Of a stretch of DNA of 64,000 nt, positions 60,357 to 64,000 are shown piece by piece. A program made the position numbers and the translations under genes. The notes beneath the pieces were generated by a model, which was not told the DNA's origin, ran no database searches, and was given only the letters and a program-made list of their open reading frames with translations. Positions within the stretch are counted from its first letter, which is position 1; the number at the start of each line of letters is the position of its first letter. The stretch covers positions 186,001-250,000 of the forward strand of contig NZ_FPHO01000003.1 of NCBI RefSeq assembly GCF_900117455.1. The letters run 5' to 3'. The stretch is from Hyphomicrobium sp. CS1GBMeth3. GTDB lineage: Bacteria; Pseudomonadota; Alphaproteobacteria; Rhizobiales; Hyphomicrobiaceae.

Positions 60357-61382
60357 TTAAGGGCGAGACCGCGGCGAAAGTGGGAAATGATCCCACCCCG
60401 TGGAGGCGACTTCGAGGGGCTTTCCATCGCTCCCCACGATCGACACACCAGCGCCGTCCGAGAGCCGTCCGACAGCAGTGACGGAGATGCCGCTTTCGGC
60501 TGCTGCACGCCGAAAATCGACGGCATTTGCGGGTGGGACGGCGGCCAGGACCTCGTAGTCGTCGCCTCCCGTCAAGGCCACTTCCAACAGCGCCGGCTGC
60601 CGATCGAATGCAGCGCGAAAAGCGAACGAGAGCGGCAGAGTGCGAGCATCGATGTGCGCGCCAATGCCGGAGGCGCGCGCCATCCTGCCGCAGTCTTTGA
60701 TCAAGCCATCCGACACATCCATCGCCGCCGTGGCGAAGGCCAGCAGATGGGGCGCCAGCGCCAGCCGCGGCTCGGGCCTCAGATAGCGCGAAATGAGCGC
60801 CTCGACGCCAGCCACCTCGAGTCCGAGATCTGAGGCCCATCCCGGCTGCAGGCGCAGGCGAAGCCCGAGCGCGCTGTCGCCGAGCGTGCCCGACACGAAC
60901 AGCACGTCGCCGGGCCGCGCCGTCGTGCGGCGCACTGCGCACCCATGCGGCACGGCGCCGATTGCCGTGACCGTGGCTGAAAGAGGTCCGGGCCGCCGAT
61001 CCGTATCGCCACCCGCAAGCGCGATCCCGAAGGCAGCCTGCGCCTCCGCCAGGCCCCGCGCGAATCCATCAAGCCACGATTGCTTCGGGCGATCCGGAAA
61101 GGAGAGCGACAGCAGGTAGGCAACCGGCCGCGCACCTTTTGCAACGAGGTCGGACACATTGACCGCAACCGCCTTCCAGGCGATGTCCGCGGGCCCATCG
61201 TCGGCGAAAAAATGCACGCCGGCCGCGACGGCATCCGTCGTCAGCACGAGATCCTCGCCCGGCGGCGGCGAAAGAACCGCGCAATCGTCCTTGAGACCAA
61301 GCGCACCGGCAAAGCCCGCGGCAAGCGGCGCGAAGATGGTCGCGATCAGCTCGTCCTCGCCCCCCGCGTCGTCATCGGCCAC
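60357..61382 (-). CDS. thiL: Thiamine-monophosphate kinase
   Basis: A 341-residue ThiL that phosphorylates thiamine phosphate to thiamine diphosphate. Family motifs: GLKDDCAVLSPP, LVLTTDAVAAGVHFF, KAVAVNVSDLVAKGARPVAY and ALAGGDTDRRPGPLS. DVSDGLIKDCGRMA and ALTGGDDYEVLAAVP complete the ATP-grasp-like AIRS fold. It starts 2 bases after the nusB stop, last gene of the rib-nusB-thiL operon, a common alphaproteobacterial order. Confidence 0.95.
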   Translation of the reverse strand: MADDDAGGEDELIATIFAPLAAGFAGALGLKDDCAVLSPPPGEDLVLTTDAVAAGVHFFADDGPADIAWKAVAVNVSDLVAKGARPVAYLLSLSFPDRPKQSWLDGFARGLAEAQAAFGIALAGGDTDRRPGPLSATVTAIGAVPHGCAVRRTTARPGDVLFVSGTLGDSALGLRLRLQPGWASDLGLEVAGVEALISRYLRPEPRLALAPHLLAFATAAMDVSDGLIKDCGRMARASGIGAHIDARTLPLSFAFRAAFDRQPALLEVALTGGDDYEVLAAVPPANAVDFRRAAAESGISVTAVGRLSDGAGVSIVGSDGKPLEVASTGWDHFPLSPRSRP

Positions 61383-61384
61383 GC

Positions 61385-61921
61385 TTAGCCTCCTTCGCCG
61401 GGTGCCTCGAACTCCTTGGCCCGCAGCTTGTGCGCGATGCGGTCCAGCACGCCGTTGACGACCTTGGGCTCGTCCGCCTCGAAGAACGCCTTGGCGATGT
61501 TGATGTACTCGTTGATGATTACGCGCGCCGGCACGTCCGAGCGCTCGAGCAATTCGAACACGCCCCCGCGCAGGATCGCGCGCAGAATGGAATCGACGCG
61601 CACCAGTCGCCAGCCCGTGCGCAGCTGCTGATCGACCAACGGATCGATCTCTCGCTGCCGCCGCACGACGCCCTTCACCACATCGGCGAAGAACGTGGTA
61701 TCCGCGCCCTCGAGACTGGTGAGCGTCTCCACCTCACTGTCCGGCTCACCGTCGAGCTTTGCGGCAGGAGCCGCTTCAGCGGCCATGAACTGCGCGATCA
61801 CGTCGCCCGCATCGGTCCCCGCGAGGTCCATCTGATAGAGCGCCTGCACCGCCGCCATGCGCGAGACCGTGCGCGGTTTCGGTGTGTCTCCGGTATTTTT
61901 CTTGCGTTTCGGAAGGCTCAT
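61385..61921 (-). CDS. nusB: Transcription antitermination factor NusB
   Basis: A 178-residue NusB. RTVSRMAAVQALYQMDLAGT at the N-terminus, LVDQQLRTGWRLVRVDSILR and INEYINIAKAFFEADEPKVV near the C-terminus are diagnostic. It binds boxA RNA with NusE in rRNA antitermination. An acidic insertion (APAAKLDGEPDSEVETLTSL) lies in the middle. The ATG at 61921 overlaps the ribH stop (ATGA); the frame extends to 62119 only through ribH. Confidence 0.94.
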   Translation of the reverse strand: MSLPKRKKNTGDTPKPRTVSRMAAVQALYQMDLAGTDAGDVIAQFMAAEAAPAAKLDGEPDSEVETLTSLEGADTTFFADVVKGVVRRQREIDPLVDQQLRTGWRLVRVDSILRAILRGGVFELLERSDVPARVIINEYINIAKAFFEADEPKVVNGVLDRIAHKLRAKEFEAPGEGG

Positions 61922-62430
61922 GACGCACGCCGACCGAAATCGCGCGCCAGCTTGATCAGTCTCAGGCAGGCGCGCGCCGCGTCCCCGCCTTTGCCATCGG
62001 CGCCACCTTTGGCGCGTGCCAGCGCCTGCACTTCCGTATCCACGGTCAGCACGCCGTTTCCGACCGGAATGTTGTGTCGGATCGCCGTCTCCATCAGCCA
62101 GTGATTGGTGTTGTTGCAAACGATGTCATAGTGCGAGGTCTCGCCTCGGATAACGCAGCCCAGCACGATGGCGCCGGCATAGACGTCGCGCCCGCTCCCC
62201 GCGAACAGGCCGGCGGTCACGGCCTGCGCCAACGCCTGCGGGATCTCGAGCGCCCCCGGCACCGGCACCCGATCATAGCCCACTCCCGCCTGATCGAGCA
62301 CGGCCAGTGCGCCGGCGATGAGCTCGTCCGTCACCTGCTGGTAATACGGCGCCTCGATGATGAGCACGCGCACTGTGCTGCCGGAATGCAGCTCCATTGC
62401 TGGGCGCTTATGATGTTCGTCTCTGACCAT
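61918..62430 (-). CDS. ribH: 6,7-dimethyl-8-ribityllumazine synthase
   Basis: A 170-residue lumazine synthase, the penultimate step of riboflavin synthesis. VLIIEAPYYQQVTDELIAGA, VPGALEIPQALAQAV, GAIVLGCVIRGETSHYD (catalytic His-Tyr region) and IPVGNGVLTVDTEVQAL are all family marks. Start 62430 or 62397 (MELHSGSTVRVL); the first includes a short charged tail. It follows ribBA by 5 bases. Confidence 0.95.
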   Translation of the reverse strand: MVRDEHHKRPAMELHSGSTVRVLIIEAPYYQQVTDELIAGALAVLDQAGVGYDRVPVPGALEIPQALAQAVTAGLFAGSGRDVYAGAIVLGCVIRGETSHYDIVCNNTNHWLMETAIRHNIPVGNGVLTVDTEVQALARAKGGADGKGGDAARACLRLIKLARDFGRRAS

Positions 62431-62435
62431 GCCGC

Positions 62436-63575
62436 CTACTCGATGGCCCGCGTGCCGACGATGCGCAGACCGTAGCCTTCAAGGCCGACATAAACATCGT
62501 CCGGTGCGTTGGTCAGCAGCTCCATATCTACGACGCCGAGCTCGCGCAGAATCTGCGAGCCGACGCCGATGTCCAGCTGCCGCCGCCCGCGGACGGCCTT
62601 CTCGCCACCACCCGTTGACGACTGCCGGACAACCCATTCCGAGACGCTCTTCGGCCCGAGGTCGCGGATCAGCACGATAACGCCACGCCCCGCTCGCTCG
62701 AGCGCCTGCATCGACTTTGCGACGGAGCCGTGCATGCCGCCGATACCGAGCAGATCGCCCGGCACGTTGACCGCATGTACGCGCACCAGAACGGGGCCAG
62801 GCGCCGAGAGGTCGCCCTTGACGAGCGCCAGATGCTCGACCGGCACGACCGTCGTCGTGAAAACGTGAAGGTCGAACGCGCCGCCGAACGCGCTGTCGAC
62901 TTTCGTTTGCGCCACGCGCTCGACCAGCCGGTCGTGCTTCAGCCGATAGGCGATCAGATCCTCAATGGTACCGATCTTGAGACCATGCCGCTGCGCAAAC
63001 GGGACGAGGTCCGGCATCCGCGACATGGTGCCGTCCTCGTTCATGATCTCGCAGATCACCGCAGCCGGATAGAGCCCGGCGATGCGCGCCAGATCGACAG
63101 AGGCTTCCGTGTGCCCGGCGCGGATCAGCACGCCGCCCTCGCGCGCGACCAGCGGAAACACGTGACCTGGCGAGACGATATCTTCTGATCCCTTGGTTGG
63201 ATCGATGGCCGTTGCAATGGTGCGCGCGCGATCGTGCGCCGAGATGCCGGTCGACACGCCCTCGCGCGCCTCGATTGACTGTGTAAACGCCGTGCGCTCG
63301 CGCGCCGTCGGCACCATGAAATCGAGGCCGAGCGTTTCGGCGCGCGACTGCATCAGCGCGAGGCAGATGAGGCCGCGCCCGTGCTTGGCCATGAAATTGA
63401 TCGCATCCGGCGTCGCCATCTGCGCGGGGATCACGAGATCACCCTCGTTCTCGCGGCTCTCGGCATCGACCAGGATCACCATGCGGCCATTACGCATGTC
63501 GTCTACGATCTCAGCCGTCGACGACAGGAACCCGCCGCCCTCCGAATACACCACTTTTTCGAGCCCGATGCTCAC
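62436..63575 (-). CDS. ribB: 3,4-DHBP synthase with degenerate GTP cyclohydrolase II domain (RibBX)
   Basis: A 379-residue two-domain protein. The RibB half (1-205) is intact: LVDAESRENEGDLVIPA, GVSTGISAHDRARTI, SPGHVFPLVAREGGVL and GHTEASVDLA. The RibA-like half (about 210-379) keeps the fold, but the zinc Cys cluster of GTP cyclohydrolase II is gone: the place reads VRVHAVNVPGDLLGIGGMHG. It should therefore make dihydroxybutanone phosphate only, with GTP cyclohydrolase supplied elsewhere. ATGA overlap with ribE upstream. Confidence 0.9.
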   Translation of the reverse strand: MSIGLEKVVYSEGGGFLSSTAEIVDDMRNGRMVILVDAESRENEGDLVIPAQMATPDAINFMAKHGRGLICLALMQSRAETLGLDFMVPTARERTAFTQSIEAREGVSTGISAHDRARTIATAIDPTKGSEDIVSPGHVFPLVAREGGVLIRAGHTEASVDLARIAGLYPAAVICEIMNEDGTMSRMPDLVPFAQRHGLKIGTIEDLIAYRLKHDRLVERVAQTKVDSAFGGAFDLHVFTTTVVPVEHLALVKGDLSAPGPVLVRVHAVNVPGDLLGIGGMHGSVAKSMQALERAGRGVIVLIRDLGPKSVSEWVVRQSSTGGGEKAVRGRRQLDIGVGSQILRELGVVDMELLTNAPDDVYVGLEGYGLRIVGTRAIE

Positions 63576-64000
63576 TCGCGAAACTCCATGATCCGCGCCA
63601 CGTATCTGGCGAAGAGGTCGATCTCTACGTTGACCTCGTCGCCGGGCTTTTTGCGCCCCCAGGTCGTCTGGGTCAAGGTCGCGGGGATGAGATTGACGCC
63701 GAAGCGCAGGCCCTCGACCTCGTTGACAGTGAGCGACGTGCCGTTAAGCGCAACCGAGCCCTTGGGCGCTATGAAAGGCGCCAGCTCTGTCGGCACCTCT
63801 ATCAACACCCGCACGCTCTCGCCGTCGGAATGCATGTCCACGATTTCGCCCACGCCGTCGACGTGTCCCGAGACGATATGTCCGCCAAGCTCGTCACCCG
63901 CGCGCAGCGCCCGCTCGAGGTTGACAGCATAACCCGCCTCCCAGGATCCGAGCGTCGTCTTCGACAGCGTCTCGTTGGAAACGTCGACGGTGAACGCGGA
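63572..64000 (-). CDS. ribE: Riboflavin synthase alpha chain (partial, runs off right edge)
   Basis: The C-terminal 142 codons of RibE. The frame is open to the window edge and reads SAFTVDVSNETLSKTTLGSW, then LGGHIVSGHVDGVGEIVDMH (second barrel start), KGSVALNGTSLTVNEVEG and FGVNLIPATLTQTTWG. Two such barrels dismutate lumazine into riboflavin. The N-terminus lies outside. It overlaps ribBA by 4 bases. Confidence 0.93.
   Translation of the reverse strand, partial: SAFTVDVSNETLSKTTLGSWEAGYAVNLERALRAGDELGGHIVSGHVDGVGEIVDMHSDGESVRVLIEVPTELAPFIAPKGSVALNGTSLTVNEVEGLRFGVNLIPATLTQTTWGRKKPGDEVNVEIDLFARYVARIMEFRE

Overview
The window is high-GC DNA from an alphaproteobacterium, most likely of the Hyphomicrobiales (a Hyphomicrobium/Filomicrobium-like methylotroph is my best guess). 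Four things point there: the general-stress cassette nepR-ecfG-phyR with an HWE kinase, a Fae-family C1 gene behind a soxBDAG-type operon, DUF930/DUF1236/DUF3175 family proteins, and the order ribE-ribBA-ribH-nusB-thiL. Assignments rest on reading the protein sequences; no database search was run.

Region 1 (1-13395) is the right end of an integrated prophage or satellite-like element that continues past the left edge. Nearly all genes are on the minus strand: tyrosine integrase, AlpA/Xis-like protein, primase-helicase, TerS-like protein, TerL, three small genes, tape measure, a membrane protein with a C-terminal winged helix, and small unknown genes. No portal, protease or capsid gene lies between TerL and the tape measure. 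An iteron-hairpin-iteron array lies beside the primase gene. The right junction falls in a tRNA-Arg(CCT) gene, of which only the 5' half is present here.

Region 2 (13447-20327) is a C1/methylamine catabolic unit: a LysR regulator divergent from soxB-soxD-soxA-soxG (heterotetrameric sarcosine oxidase or N-methylglutamate dehydrogenase), followed by a Fae paralogue and a strong terminator. The Fae paralogue lacks the His expected in the active site.

Region 3 (20417-26024) holds sixA and the general stress response core: HWE histidine kinase, single-domain response regulator, PhyR, EcfG and NepR. EcfG-type promoters (GGAAC-N16/17-CGTT) precede phyR and nepR-ecfG, and a third points at a GGDEF protein. 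A fourth precedes the ergothioneine genes egtB-egtD at 38.06 kb.

Region 4 (26182-34011) holds modA with a one-domain ModE, then a cluster encoding a small-molecule kinase, an SDR, an AGXT2L-type PLP phospho-lyase and an ALDH10-like aminoaldehyde dehydrogenase. This suggests phosphorylation, elimination and oxidation of an amino alcohol. A fused APH/P-loop kinase follows.

Region 5 (34032-47753) holds a globin-coupled chemoreceptor, egtD/egtB, an RND efflux pump with adaptor and TetR regulator, a DUF930 protein, the operon DUF3175-udgX-(NepR-like), and two secreted low-complexity proteins.

Region 6 (47984-52261) is an operon of a membrane Sel1-like protein and two tandem dynamin-like GTPases, the best candidate here for a poorly described system. 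Region 7 (52506-64000) holds amtB behind a sigma-54 promoter, a SPOR protein, an ABC-2 exporter, an L,D-transpeptidase, and the thiL/nusB/rib block, which runs off the right edge inside ribE.
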